This document shows positions 48,447 through 59,100 of a DNA stretch of 64,000 nt, piece after piece (the stretch's first letter is position 1; each line of letters starts with the position of its first letter). Source of the stretch: Zopfochytrium polystomum (Eukaryota; Chytridiomycota; Chytridiomycetes; Chytridiales; Chytridiaceae); contig JAIVFJ010000035.1 in the NCBI GenBank assembly GCA_025765615.1, positions 248,001-312,000 on the forward strand. Reading direction: 5' to 3'. The position numbers and the translations under genes are program-made. The notes beneath the pieces were generated by a model that worked only from the letters and a program-made list of their open reading frames with translations, searched no databases and was not told where the DNA came from.

Positions 48447-50428
48447 CAGAAAGGAATCCATCGAGAGCTCGCTGGACCGAAATTGTTGAATGGAGTAAAA
48501 CGGAGGAACCACTCAAGAAGCCCCGATCACCTCCACCATTTCCTCTCATACCTTCATCGCTCAATACGCACAGTACTTCATACAGTAACATTCTCGCAAG
48601 CACCGACTCGGTCCTGAGGAACGTTCTGATCCACCACTGCTCCACAGGCGCGCCGGCGGCGTCTGCGGCAACTACAAACGTCGTCAGCTGCACGACAAGC
48701 TCGTCCCAGAGCGCGTGGCCAAACATTGGCGTTTGCAGTGCCGCTTCGGAGCCGATCGCGTCGTCGAGGTGCAGGCAGGGGTTCCGGTCTGCGGACCAGC
48801 TTTCGACCAGGGAAGCGCAGAGGGCCGGGTCGTGGCAGGACCGGAGCACCAGCGCGAGCGACACGAGGACCGTTCCGCTCGAGGGCGCTCGGGGTGTCGT
48901 CGTTGCGGTTGGGCTTGAGTGAACTTCGGCGTCGTGTTGATGCTGTCGCCAGGGAAATAGGCAGGCTTCGGCGAATGCGCGCTTTTGCAATGTCGAAAGA
49001 GAAGCGTGGCTCAGGAGACTTTCCATGGAGGACCGCACCACTTCCAACAGCTTGTCACACTCTGATTTGTGATGAAATTCGAGGGCCAGTGCCTGTTGGC
49101 TGAACAAACGGACATGATGAGAGTAAGAAGCGCACAATGTCAAAGTAGTTACGGTGGGGAAAACCATTGCCAACGAACTTACCACATTTGAATGAGGAGA
49201 TTGGAAATAGAGTAGAAGAAGTCTGGCTGATCGCAAAGCGCAGGCGCAACGGTGCAAAACGAATTCAAGTGGGTGGAATAGAACACACCTTTAAGAAAAG
49301 TTCATTTCGTTACGAAGTGAGGCGATGTTAAGCAAAGTAGAAACCACTTACATATCGCAAGAAGTCGGCGAGGTTTTACATTTGCCGCGATGGATTCGAG
49401 ATGGCGAACCGCAGCGCGGCAAAGGTTTGCGAATAGAGGCACTGCGGTTGGTGAGTCTTCTGGCTCAGCACACGGCGCAAGAGAGGAGATACTTTTCCAT
49501 CTGCGAAGAAGAAAGAAATTCGCTGAGCGCGTATCGCACAACTGGGAGAAGTAGAGGACACGGTCTTACCCCAATGAGAAAGTCGCTGGGTTCTCCACAG
49601 TCTCAGCCAGAGGGATGAGTTCTGTTATCACTGGCCACAACACCGATCGCACTAAGTTGAGCGTTGGGGGATGAGAACAGCTTTTGCAATTTCAGCAAAT
49701 CAGTCACGCTTACGATGTATCCCGACAGCGGTGTCAAGAGCTAGTCGGTACCGGTCTGCCAAGTCTTTCGTCTGATCGACCAAGGTCTGCAAGACTTGTG
49801 GTCAGCTCAAATCGCTCCGTTTCTGCTTTCTTCTTGGCTTAATGCATCACCTTTGCCAGGGCTACTTTCTGAGATCAGCAATGAAGCGACGGGAATCCAT
49901 GGGGTAGAAACCGGAAGAGGCGATAAGGTGAGGTGGCAAGAAGTCCTTTAGCAGTTCGTGGTCGAACAAGAGCACAGGTGGACGAAGGGAGTGCTTTCAC
50001 CGGTTCGTTACCTGCGGGTCCTGGGCGGCAAAGTCGCCGTGCCCGCATCCGTCCAAGATGTGCATGGCGGCCGATCTAAAGACTGCGGGTAGCGGCGGAG
50101 ACGGCGGCGGCGGCGGCGGCGCGTGGGGGGCGGCGGCGAGCGCGGCGCGATCAAAGTGCGCGAGCCACGCCGCCATGGCTGCGCTGAGGGAGGCCAGATC
50201 CAAGACGCCCGGCGGGTCATTGGCACTACCCGCCGCCGCCGCCGCCGCCGCCGAAGACGGCCGCGCACCCACGCCATAATGCAGTCCTTCTTCTGCCGGC
50301 ACGATCGCGCCGCTGCCGACGCCGACGGCGCCGCCGCCGCGGGCGATCGAGCCTCCCCCTCCTCCTTCCATGCCGAATGCGGACTCGGCGCTTGTCGCAA
50401 AATGGTGCGGTGGCGGGTCGTTGGTCAT
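47329..50428 (-). CDS. Large multi-exon protein, helical, unrecognised
   Basis: Starts at an ATG at 50428 and ends with a short exon (stop at 47329-47331, reading SDSAKAARAV). Well-supported coding blocks are 50428-50012 (Gly/Ala/Pro-rich, then AAMHILDGCGHGDF), the part after 49945 (DFLPPHLIASS), TLVDQTKDLADRYRLALDT, SVLWPVITELIPLAETVENP, WKSISSLAPCAEPEDS, LLIQMCQQALALEFHHK, an exon from about 49100 to 48560, LAWFVRHRFFDCETL, YVAFRLPLQCLARLAG, and YRAVQALLELTNAIMP. The long runs of amphipathic helices suggest a HEAT/ARM-type solenoid, such as a karyopherin-like protein, but I cannot name a family. Exon joins around 49900-49700 are uncertain. Introns carry a (GT)n and a long poly-A tract. Confidence 0.6.
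47666..47703. repeat. Poly-A run of about 38 bases
   Basis: An uninterrupted A-run on the plus strand. On the strand of the surrounding minus-strand gene it is poly-T within an intron, where it could serve as a polypyrimidine tract. It is not next to a plus-strand gene end, so a retroposed tail is not indicated. Confidence 0.95.
48388..48444. repeat. (GT)n microsatellite in an intron
   Basis: About 27 GT units with few interruptions, lying in an intron of the minus-strand gene. The upstream exon ends near CVLSDE and the next begins with PLQLAWF. Confidence 0.95.
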
Positions 50429-50560
50429 CCTTGGGTTTTTGTGGTTTTTTGTTTTTTCGGACAAGTCGGGACGGCTTCTATTAATGTTTTGGAAAGGCCC
50501 AGTCGATTAGTCGATCAGCAGAAACAAAGTTGTATCATACGTGGAGATACACATTGATAA

Positions 50561-50881
50561 ATGGGTGAATGTACGTATTTGAGTGGTTCTCCCACCTCCG
50601 TCAAATTACCCGCTTCCCCCAATTCGTATCCACACCGAAACAACCACGCAAAAACTCACACACACACACACAAGTTCCAACAGGGCGGCAGCCCCCGTCG
50701 AGATCCCCACCGCCTGGGAGTGCTTCTGAATTGGACGCGAGGCGAGCCCCGCAGCCTTCTCGACAAGCTTCTATTCTCCACCGCCCACCGCGTGGACTTT
50801 GTAGCAACCTACGACATCATCCAGAAGGAGGACGTGAAGAACCTGGCGAAATGGACGAGCGAGCAGTCGAGGCTTCGTTGA
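50561..50881 (+). CDS. Small hypothetical protein
   Basis: A 106-residue ORF from an ATG at 50561. The first 38 residues include a CA-repeat (THTHTH) and may be non-coding. The rest reads like real protein (RLGVLLNWTRGEPRSLLDKL, VDFVATYDIIQKEDVKNLAK). Directly after its stop, another frame continues with YPTAERLGAVNELVKRVAR, which also looks coding. A one-base frameshift near 50880 or an unseen intron may therefore extend the protein. No family is recognised. It faces away from the minus-strand gene starting at 50428. Confidence 0.4.
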   Translation: MGECTYLSGSPTSVKLPASPNSYPHRNNHAKTHTHTHKFQQGGSPRRDPHRLGVLLNWTRGEPRSLLDKLLFSTAHRVDFVATYDIIQKEDVKNLAKWTSEQSRLR

Positions 50882-51013
50882 GGTACCCCACGGCGGAGCG
50901 GCTGGGTGCGGTTAACGAGCTGGTCAAGCGGGTGGCGCGATGCAGCGAGACGCGCGGCAACCGCGCTACGTCATGCATGTGCTGTAGGACGGGAAAGAGC
51001 CGCACGTGACGTG

Positions 51014-51208
51014 TTACAAAACGCCGCCGCCGCCGCCGGCAGGAACGTTCCGCAAAAGAGCGACCTGCTGTTTGTACTGTAGCGCGTCCAGGATGCGACG
51101 TGCCTGGCGGAGCGCCGCCGCAACACTCGCGGGACCAGAACCCGCGTAAACTGGGGTCACTCTTGGCATGAAGCCTTGTGTGGAGCCGTTGTTCTGTCTG
51201 TGCCACAT
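51014..51208 (-). CDS. Small hypothetical protein, 64 residues
   Basis: A complete single-exon ORF with an ATG at 51208. The product has a short polar start (MWHRQNNGSTQGFMPRVTP), an amphipathic helix (VAAALRQARRILDALQ) and a Gly-rich end. It starts only 45 bases from the RecQ start codon on the other strand, so the two would share a bidirectional promoter. No family is recognised, and the small size leaves chance possible. Confidence 0.35.
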   Translation of the reverse strand: MWHRQNNGSTQGFMPRVTPVYAGSGPASVAAALRQARRILDALQYKQQVALLRNVPAGGGGGVL

Positions 51209-51253
51209 TGTGGGTGACGAAAAAGGAAAAAAAGAAAAAAGAAAAAGAAAGAC

Positions 51254-54200
51254 ATGAGTGAGTGTTGTTGTCGTCGGACTTGGCTGGCTATCTTCCCCGC
51301 CGACCCCTTTTTCACTCACACGAAACGACAGAGTCGTCTGCAGAGTCGCCAGATCCGCTGCCGGCACGCAAGCGAGTACGATCTGCTGCTGCTGCTGGTG
51401 ATGGCGCGCCGTCGTCCTCCTCGGCCGTCCCGGCCCGCAGGAAAAAGGCGGGCGCAGCAGCAGCAGCATCGTCGAAGCACGCCTCAAAGCCCATCACCTC
51501 CTTCTTCGCCCCTAAGCAGCACGCTCCCGCCGCCTCGTCGAAGGGTCGCGTAGGTCCTGCTCCGCTGACGATGGTGTCCACCGCAGCTCGCAGCCACCCC
51601 GGCGACATCATTGCCCTCGACAGCGACGACGACGCCTTTGAGCCCCCGCCGCCTCGCCCGGCGAAGCGTCCCGTCAGCTCGTCCGAGCCGCCTTTGGTCG
51701 AAGAGCAGGCGGCGAGCAGCCCCGCTTCGTCGTCGCGGCGGAGAGAAGACTTGGTCGCCGTAGATCGTGTGCCGCTGTCGCACGGCGCGGTGAAGGCAGA
51801 TGCGGCAAAGTCGATCGCGGTGGGCGATCCCGTCATGGACGTGTTGAAAAATGGTGGGGACGTCCGCGCGTACCTGTTTTTCGCCGGCCACGCTGACACC
51901 GTTTGTGCGCAGTCTTTAAACTTAATTCGTTCCGCGGGGACCAGGAAGAGATCATTCGGACTGCTCTGAAAGGTTGAGTACGACGATTCATCCTTTCCCC
52001 TTGAAAATCGGATCTTCAACTTTGACTCAATTATGCTTCGTTGTTTCCAACCAAAGGACAAAACATACTTGTACTAATGGTATGGCGGACTTCCGTTCTG
52101 TCTCTACGCTTCAAACTAATTTGAGCTTGCCCTGGCGTGCAGCCAACAGGCGGGGGCAAGTCTTTGACGTACGCGGTGTTTTGATGTTCCCTTTGTTTCT
52201 AGTTCGACCACATACGCCGTGCCGAACTAACAATTCATGGTCAGGTACCAGCTTCCAGCCCTTATCGATGACGGAGTTACATTGGTCGTTTCACCACTAC
52301 TTGGTACGTGTCTGTATTCGACACCGTGGCCGCTGCTGATTGCTGCTTTTAGCACTGATTGTCGGTATAGCCTGAAAGAGAATGAAAGCCGAGCCTCAAA
52401 ACCCGTTCATTCTGCAGGAAAATCAAGTCAGCATTCTCAAGAATCTGAAAATCCCGGCTGAAGCACTTAACTCATCCTGTACACCTTCTGAAAAAGACCG
52501 GGTACGGCTGGTCCTTTACTTATGCAGCGCTTGATACCCAATGCGTTTGACAGATTTACAAAGACCTCAATAGCACAAAACCACGAACGAAGCTTCTTTA
52601 CGGTAAACCAACGTCGCACTACTGCTTTCCGTTATTGACGTTGGTCCAGTGACACCAGAGTTAATGGCAACTCCCAAGTTTCGTCAACAATTGGACACGC
52701 TTAGCAAGCGAAACAAGCTCGCAAGACTGGTCGTTGATGAAGTAGGTAGCTTGATTGTTTCAAGCATTAGTTTACATTGTAATCCACAGGCACATTGCAT
52801 ATCAGAGTGGGGACACGACTTTCGGTCAGTGTTTTTTCCAACCTGTTGTTGCGAAAAATTAACATGCTGTGAAAAAAAAAGGGACGACTACCGCAAATTG
52901 TCGTATTTCAAAACAACCTATCCTCACCTTCCAGTATTAGCATTAACCGCAACGGCAACACAAACGTACGAGCTGTACGTTTCAAGAGTGCTCAATCTGA
53001 ACCAATTTACTTTCCAGCGTTCAGTCGGATATTTTAAACAACCTCGCGATCTCGTCGTCCTACAAGCTGTTTGTCTCCTCCTTCAATCGCCCAAATCTAC
53101 ATTACGAAGTTCGGTTTAAGCCACCAGACAATGACCCCTTCACTAATATGAAGGACTTCATTTTGAGCAAAAGCGACCTCGCGCCAGACGGAAAATGCAT
53201 ACGAACCCAGTGTGGAGTCATGTAAGATATGCCGTTTCTTTCATGGCTTTACGCATCGTGACACATTCACAAAAGCTACTGCTGCACACGTGCTGCGTGC
53301 GAAGAGCTTGCTACTCGTTTGCAGCAGGAGTCCATACGTGCTCGTGCATACCATGCTGGCCTCGGTGACAAGATGCGGTCGCTGATTCTGGAAGCTTGGA
53401 CCACGGGGGGAGATGGCGTTGCCGCGAAAACTTTACCAAAACGGGGGAAGAAAACGGCAGAGGAGGTTGGAGCAGTTGACATTGTTATCGCCACCATTGC
53501 GTTTGGAATGGGGATTGACAAAAAAGATGGTAGGTTGGCATCTTCGATAGTTTTAGGTTGGGGACGCAACTAAAATCGCTCAGTGAGATTCGTTATACAC
53601 TGGGACATGGCGCAATCCATGGAAGCCTACTATCAACAGGCCGGTCGAGGTTGGTCTCATTCTCCCACTGGCACCGCTGTGTACCTTAATTCGTGTGTAT
53701 CTTAGCTGGGCGGGATGGAGAGTACAGTAATTGCATCCTCTACTATTCTCGCCGTGACCGCGATCGAGTCAGCTTTTTACTCCAGCGGGAGCAGGATGCA
53801 CCTCGAAATGGGAAGAACCACTCCAAATCATCTGATAGCTCAGTTAAAGCTTTCACAGAGGTAAGCCGTGAAGGTCTCATTTAGTCTTACGATCGAAGCC
53901 CAAGCGCTGTGATTCTATTCTTCGAATCTGAATCGTTTCATTTTTTGTTTCACCTTTTCCATTCACCTTGCGAATCGCCGTCGAAGTTCATAAAGTATTG
54001 CGAAAACACAAAGACATGCCGTCATCTCCTTATTGTAAGCTATTTTGGAGAAAACATTGCTGGACTGAGCGCCGAAAAGCGGGTGGCCATGTGCGCAAAG
54101 GGAACTCGGTGTGATGTGTGCATAGACCCAGTTAAAGTGGCGAGGGCGAAATCGATGGCGGTCGCTGACGACGATGGTGGCTACGGATACGGCGGGCGGA

Positions 54201-55276
54201 GGCAAGAGATGGATGATGGGGAAATGTGAGTTTACTATTTGAACGTATACTGTCATGTATTGGAGTGGGGCGCTGACCGCTTTACCAGTTTTGTCAGATT
54301 TAGAGACGGGACGCGCGGCAGGCTTGCAGGGGATCCGAAAGCAATGAGACACCAGCAGGAGATATCCCTCGTAGAGGAGATTGAAGACGACGACGGCGGC
54401 GGCGGCGGGAACCGCGGCCGCGATGAAGGAGGAGGCAGCCGCTTTGCCGGGGGATATTCGTATGGCTTTCAGTCGGCGAGGAGCACCTTGGCGGCGAGAA
54501 ACGGCGGAATGAACCCGGATCAGGATGTGGTCGCCTGGAAGCGGGAGCATTTTTTAGGACGAACGGGACCCACCACCAACTATGGTCTGCAACTAGCTTC
54601 CTCTTTTTTTATATTTCTTGTCTGTCGCTATTTCTTGTCCGTTGACACGAGCAAAAACCGTTCCCCGTCTGCAAAGCCTCTGCAAAGCTTCCATCCATGC
54701 GATTCCCACAACTGGTCTGCCCTTACCATCACAGTATTCCGGACCTTGCCCTCGAGGACCGCGAAAAAACGTTTGAGCGCTTCCTTGCGGTTGTGGCAAA
54801 GAAGCTCAACGCGGCCGACGATGCTCTTCCAGCGTGGCGGATTCCGACTCCAGGCGGCGAGCGCATTCTGGAGCGAGGCGAGCGGGGGTGGGTGTTGTGC
54901 TTTTTTGCCGTGAGCGGGGAACAAAACGCTGACTGGTTGGTTCCTTGTTCAGAGAGTTTGTGGTGAAAGCGGCCGCCGGTAAGTGGACGAGACTTGACGC
55001 AGTTTCTCTTCCCCGTTTTTCATTTCTTCATTAATCCCCGGCGACCTCTCCTTGCCCTTTCGAACTCCTGCAGAGATCGAAGCGTCGTGCTACATCAAGA
55101 GCAAGAACGCCAACCTTTACAAGACGTACCTGATGGCGCGGATGCGCGAGGTCCAGGCGCCCGCGTTCGGGACGTTTGGAGCGAGCGGGGCGCTGTTGAC
55201 GGTCGCCGAGCGCATTGTGGCGGACCTGCGGTCCGGTTGGCAGCAGGCGCAACCGGCCCAAACGGCGAGCGCGTGA
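51254..55276 (+). CDS. RecQ-family DNA helicase, RecQ5-type
   Basis: Twenty-one exons join in phase to 899 residues (first 51254-51257, second 51332-51853, third 51913-51972, last 55074-55276). The N-terminus is disordered and holds a PCNA-binding-like sequence (KPITSFF). The helicase core shows motif 0 (FKLNSFRGDQEEII), motif I (MPTGGGKS), motif Ia (TLVVSPLLALIENQV), motif II (VVDEAHCISEWGHDFR), motif III (LALTATATQ), motif IV (FNRPNLHYEVRF), motif V (ATIAFGMGIDKKDVRFVIHW) and motif VI (QQAGRAGRDG). A zinc-binding region follows (YCENTKTCRH, then GTRCDVC). Near the C-terminus, EIEASCYIKSKNANLYKTYL resembles the RecQ5 domain of animal RECQL5. It unwinds 3'-5' and limits recombination. Two exons are tiny: 4 bases (ATGA) and 8 bases (52353-52360). 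Confidence 0.93.
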
Positions 55277-55970
55277 GGCAGGCCTGTGGCCAAGGGGGAG
55301 GCGGCCTGATTGATTGCCTGATTTGCAAGGGAGATGTATGAGAACGAAGGATCGATCGCAGGCGTTCTTGCAAATAATAGAGAAGAACGAAAACGATAAG
55401 AGACGAAAGGATGAGCCGAGTGGCGTTTGCTTCAAAGCTTCGTCTCTAGCATTTACAGAATGCTTTCGCTCCCACTAAACTTAGAGAGTGTGATTCCACA
55501 CAAACTCTGCCATTTCTCCACAGTGTGTAACAAAAGTTAGGTTGGTACGCATCAAGTTTCAATATTCTGCTGGAGAAACTGATTGCCCAGCTGGGTCTGG
55601 GAGATTTTGTGTTTCTACCGCAGCTCCAAAACTGCAGAAACTTGAGCTTGACTGAAAATGTTTTCCGAATGATTGCGCAGCAGCCGAACTCTCAAACCAA
55701 ACTTCTGTAATTTTACGCTGAAACAGCTCCTCCAAGTCTCCGACTCAGTCTCTGTTTTGCGTGATCTAAGTTAGTCTTTCTCCCTAATTGCGGGCTTACA
55801 GTTGAAACCCCCCCCCCCAAAGACAAAATCCTGTCAGCAGCGCCAGCTTGGGGGGGGGGGGCACGTGGTCGGCCCACCCTGTCGCCAGCAGCGAGCGTTG
55901 AGCAATCAACCAATGTTGCTTGTCTCTCTGTCTCTCTGTCTCTCTGTCTCTCTGTCTCTCTCTCTGTCTC

Positions 55971-56061
<91 letters not shown>

Positions 56062-56119
56062 TTGTCGAATTTTAAACGTTCCCTCTGTCTCCTCCACAGC
56101 CGCGCCGTCCGGGCACCTC
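55277..56119. other. Intergenic with long CT tract
   Basis: The 3' flank of RecQ, then the promoter of protein D. It has C-runs near 55808 and G-runs near 55850, then the CT microsatellite ending about 70 bases before the chosen ATG. A long frame runs through the repeat but is not supported as protein. Confidence 0.6.
55916..56060. repeat. (CT)n microsatellite upstream of protein D
   Basis: A long CT tract with regular CTGT interruptions at its start, on the coding strand in the probable 5' leader. This parallels the CT leaders of LRR genes A and B. Confidence 0.95.
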
Positions 56120-59100
56120 ATGTCGTCTTCGACAAACAGCGACAATAGCAGGTCCCTCCCGCCGATGGCCTCGACCTCGACCTCGTCGCCCTCGGCCGAC
56201 CACCGCGCGCCGCTGTTGCAGCAGCAGCACCACCAGCAGCACCACCACCACCACCACCACCACCACCAGCAGCAGCAGCAGCTCTTCCAATACAACCAGC
56301 CACTTCAGCAGTACCCGCAACAACACCACCACCTCCAACAACAACAACAACAACAACAGTATCACCAACTCCACCACCACTACCAGCAGCAGCAGCAGGT
56401 CCACCACTACTCTCCTGCGCCCGCTCCGTCGTCGTCTGTCGGAAATGTCAGCAGGAGCATCGGCCCAACCCCCGTGCGGCCGACGCCCAGGTCTGTGGGA
56501 TCTCTGCCGTCCCCGGCCCTCTCTGCCGGCTCGTCACCTTCCCCGTCATCCCCGGCCTTCTCGAACTCCTCCACCGCCGTCTCGCCGTCCAACCGAGCTT
56601 CCGCGTCGCTGGCAGCCGCCATCGCTGCAGCGCCACGACCACCCGCCGAATCCCCGCCGGAGCAGCTGTATCGCCAACAATACGCACCGCAGCCGCCGCC
56701 GGGAAAGCCCCGCCACAGTATGTCGTTGGCTTCGCCGAATGGGCGGACTGTGAGCTCACCTGGGTTGCCGACCAAGGGGGCGAACCGCCGATCAACGACC
56801 CACGCTGCCCTTGCTGCGACTGCACAGACCAGTGGGTCTGATGTTGCTCTCTTTGCGTTGCTCGGCGATCACATTCTCTACGCTTCAAACCCTCTCATCG
56901 CGTCTCTCGGTAAGTTCAACGTCCGTCTGACGGGAGAGGGTGGAGGCGTGCCCGGGGGACGGGTGGGCGTCTTCCGTCCCGGGATCCGCTAGAGTGTGAC
57001 CAACAACGCAACCTGGGGGCTGACACCGCTCTCCACATCGCGTTTTTGGAAAACAGCTCTGCGCTACGGGCTCTACATTCGCCTCTTGACTCTCGAATTC
57101 TATCGCACCTTCAAGTCTGCCGCGCGCAACCTCACCTCCCACCCGCTCGGCCCGCACTCGTTGGCGCAGATCGACGAGCGCTTCGGCCCCGCGATCGCCG
57201 CCGCTGCAGCCACCGCCTCGGGCGCTAACGGCGACCCGCATGCCTCTGTCGCGCGTCATGGAATCTTTTCGTTCATTTCTAAGCGCACCCCCGCGTACGC
57301 CGATATGCCGTTCATCCCGGACACCCCCACGTCCATTCCCGTCCTCTCACGAAGCTACTACCACCGCTGGGTTCGGTCGGTTCCCTTCTTTACCGGTCGG
57401 GGGGATGCGTACCTCCGCGGCGTCGATGCATTTATGGAAAACGGATGGCTGCCGTTCGTAGCGAGCCTCCTTCGTGCCACCAAATTCGATGTGTTGGTGA
57501 GCGACCTTTTGAACTTGCGATCATTCGCGCCTTTCGGGAATAATGAAGTCTCGCGTTTACACTGGTGTTCCCTCTCCCTTTTCCTTCTAGGGATTTGCAA
57601 AGCATTACTTTGCGCTATTCTTTTTCGCATACCCCGCAAGCGATACTCGGACCTACGCCACCGGCGAGGCCAACGCCCTTCTCGCCGCCGCTCCAGACGA
57701 TCCGACGGTCCTGGCCGCCGCTCGCGCGCTGGAAGAATTCGATACCTTTCGGCAAAAAGTCATCCTCCGACTCGCCTCGGCTCCGTCCATCCCCTCCGCC
57801 GGCCGCTTCGCCGTCCACAGCGCCCGCTGCTGCTCGTCCGACTCTGACCACAAGCACCATACTGAATACCTCGATCCGACCGCACCGCAGTATCGCGCAG
57901 ACCCCGTCCAGCAGTCTCTCCGCTACGAGCACCTCATTCGCGCCTGGACCCGTGCCGGCCGTGCGACGTACTCGCTCGTCGCCTCCGTTCGCCCCGAGGT
58001 CCGGCCCCAAGGCAGCACCGTCTACGCGGCGGCTCTCTTTGAAGTCTGCTCGACTTGCCCTTCGTACGACTCGCTGCCTCCTCCGTACAAGGCGTTTGCC
58101 GAGAGCTTGGCGGCGGCCATTGCTGTCCTGGTGGAAAACATTTACGATGACAAGGCGTGGAGGGACAAGATACGGTTGCTGTGGGGCAGGATGCCCGTGG
58201 GATTGATAGTGGGTGGACTTCGCCTCGTCAACCCGTAAGTCACACCCAGTTTTTTTGCATACTCGGCCGCGCGAAGCCGACGCGCTTTGGCCTTCTGTTC
58301 TCCCTAACCTTGTTTTGTTTCATAAATGCCCCCCAGAGTGCCGTTTGTAGAACGACTGCTTCGCCTCTTTGTGTGGCACCCGCGTGGTGTCCATTCTCTT
58401 CTCCAAAAACTCAGCGGAATCCTCTGTGGCCTGGACCAAACCCTTGCCGACATCAAGTCGATGAAGCAGCAGCTCCGCGGAAGCGACCGCGACAAGATTG
58501 AAAAAGCCATCGAGCCGTGGATCCGTAACGTCGAGCTGGGCACCCCCGGTGAGGCGCCAGGCAGCCGCGTGACGGACGCCGAAATCCAGGAGCAGTTGTT
58601 GACCGCTGGAGTCAATGTTGGGGACCCCGCGACGTTGAAGCGGAATGCGCGAATGTCTCACAACCCCAGCGGACAAGGCCTCGGAGCTGGCGCCGCGCAC
58701 CCATCCGACCCTTGCGTTCGGTACGCCCGCCTCCTCCTTCGGCGGGCGGAAAAAGAGCGGTTCGTCGACATTATCGGCGGCCCCGAAGTGACAGCCTTCA
58801 TTGTCCACCTCGCGTCCATCTTCCCACCGATGCTCACGGAGCTGTGGGCCTGCATCGACATGGCCGACCTGGCAAAGACGTTTTTTGACGTCTGCACCGA
58901 GTGTCTGGACACCGTGGCGGCCGCCGCCGCCGAGGAGGAGAAAATCGCAATGACCCACGACCGGAGAAACAGCACCAGCAGCGGCGGAAGCGACCCCAGC
59001 TCGACGACGACGACGACGGGGTCGTCCGGCGGCGGCGACTCGGAGACGCTGCAGCGTCGCGCCGCCGCGCGGGCCAAGGCGGTGCAGGACGCCGAGGCGC

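Noticed and set aside
55802..56119. N-terminal extension of protein D through the CT tract
   Set aside because: It would encode SLSLSLS repeats from a microsatellite; the ATG at 56120 after the tract is a better start, and the paralogue has nothing similar.
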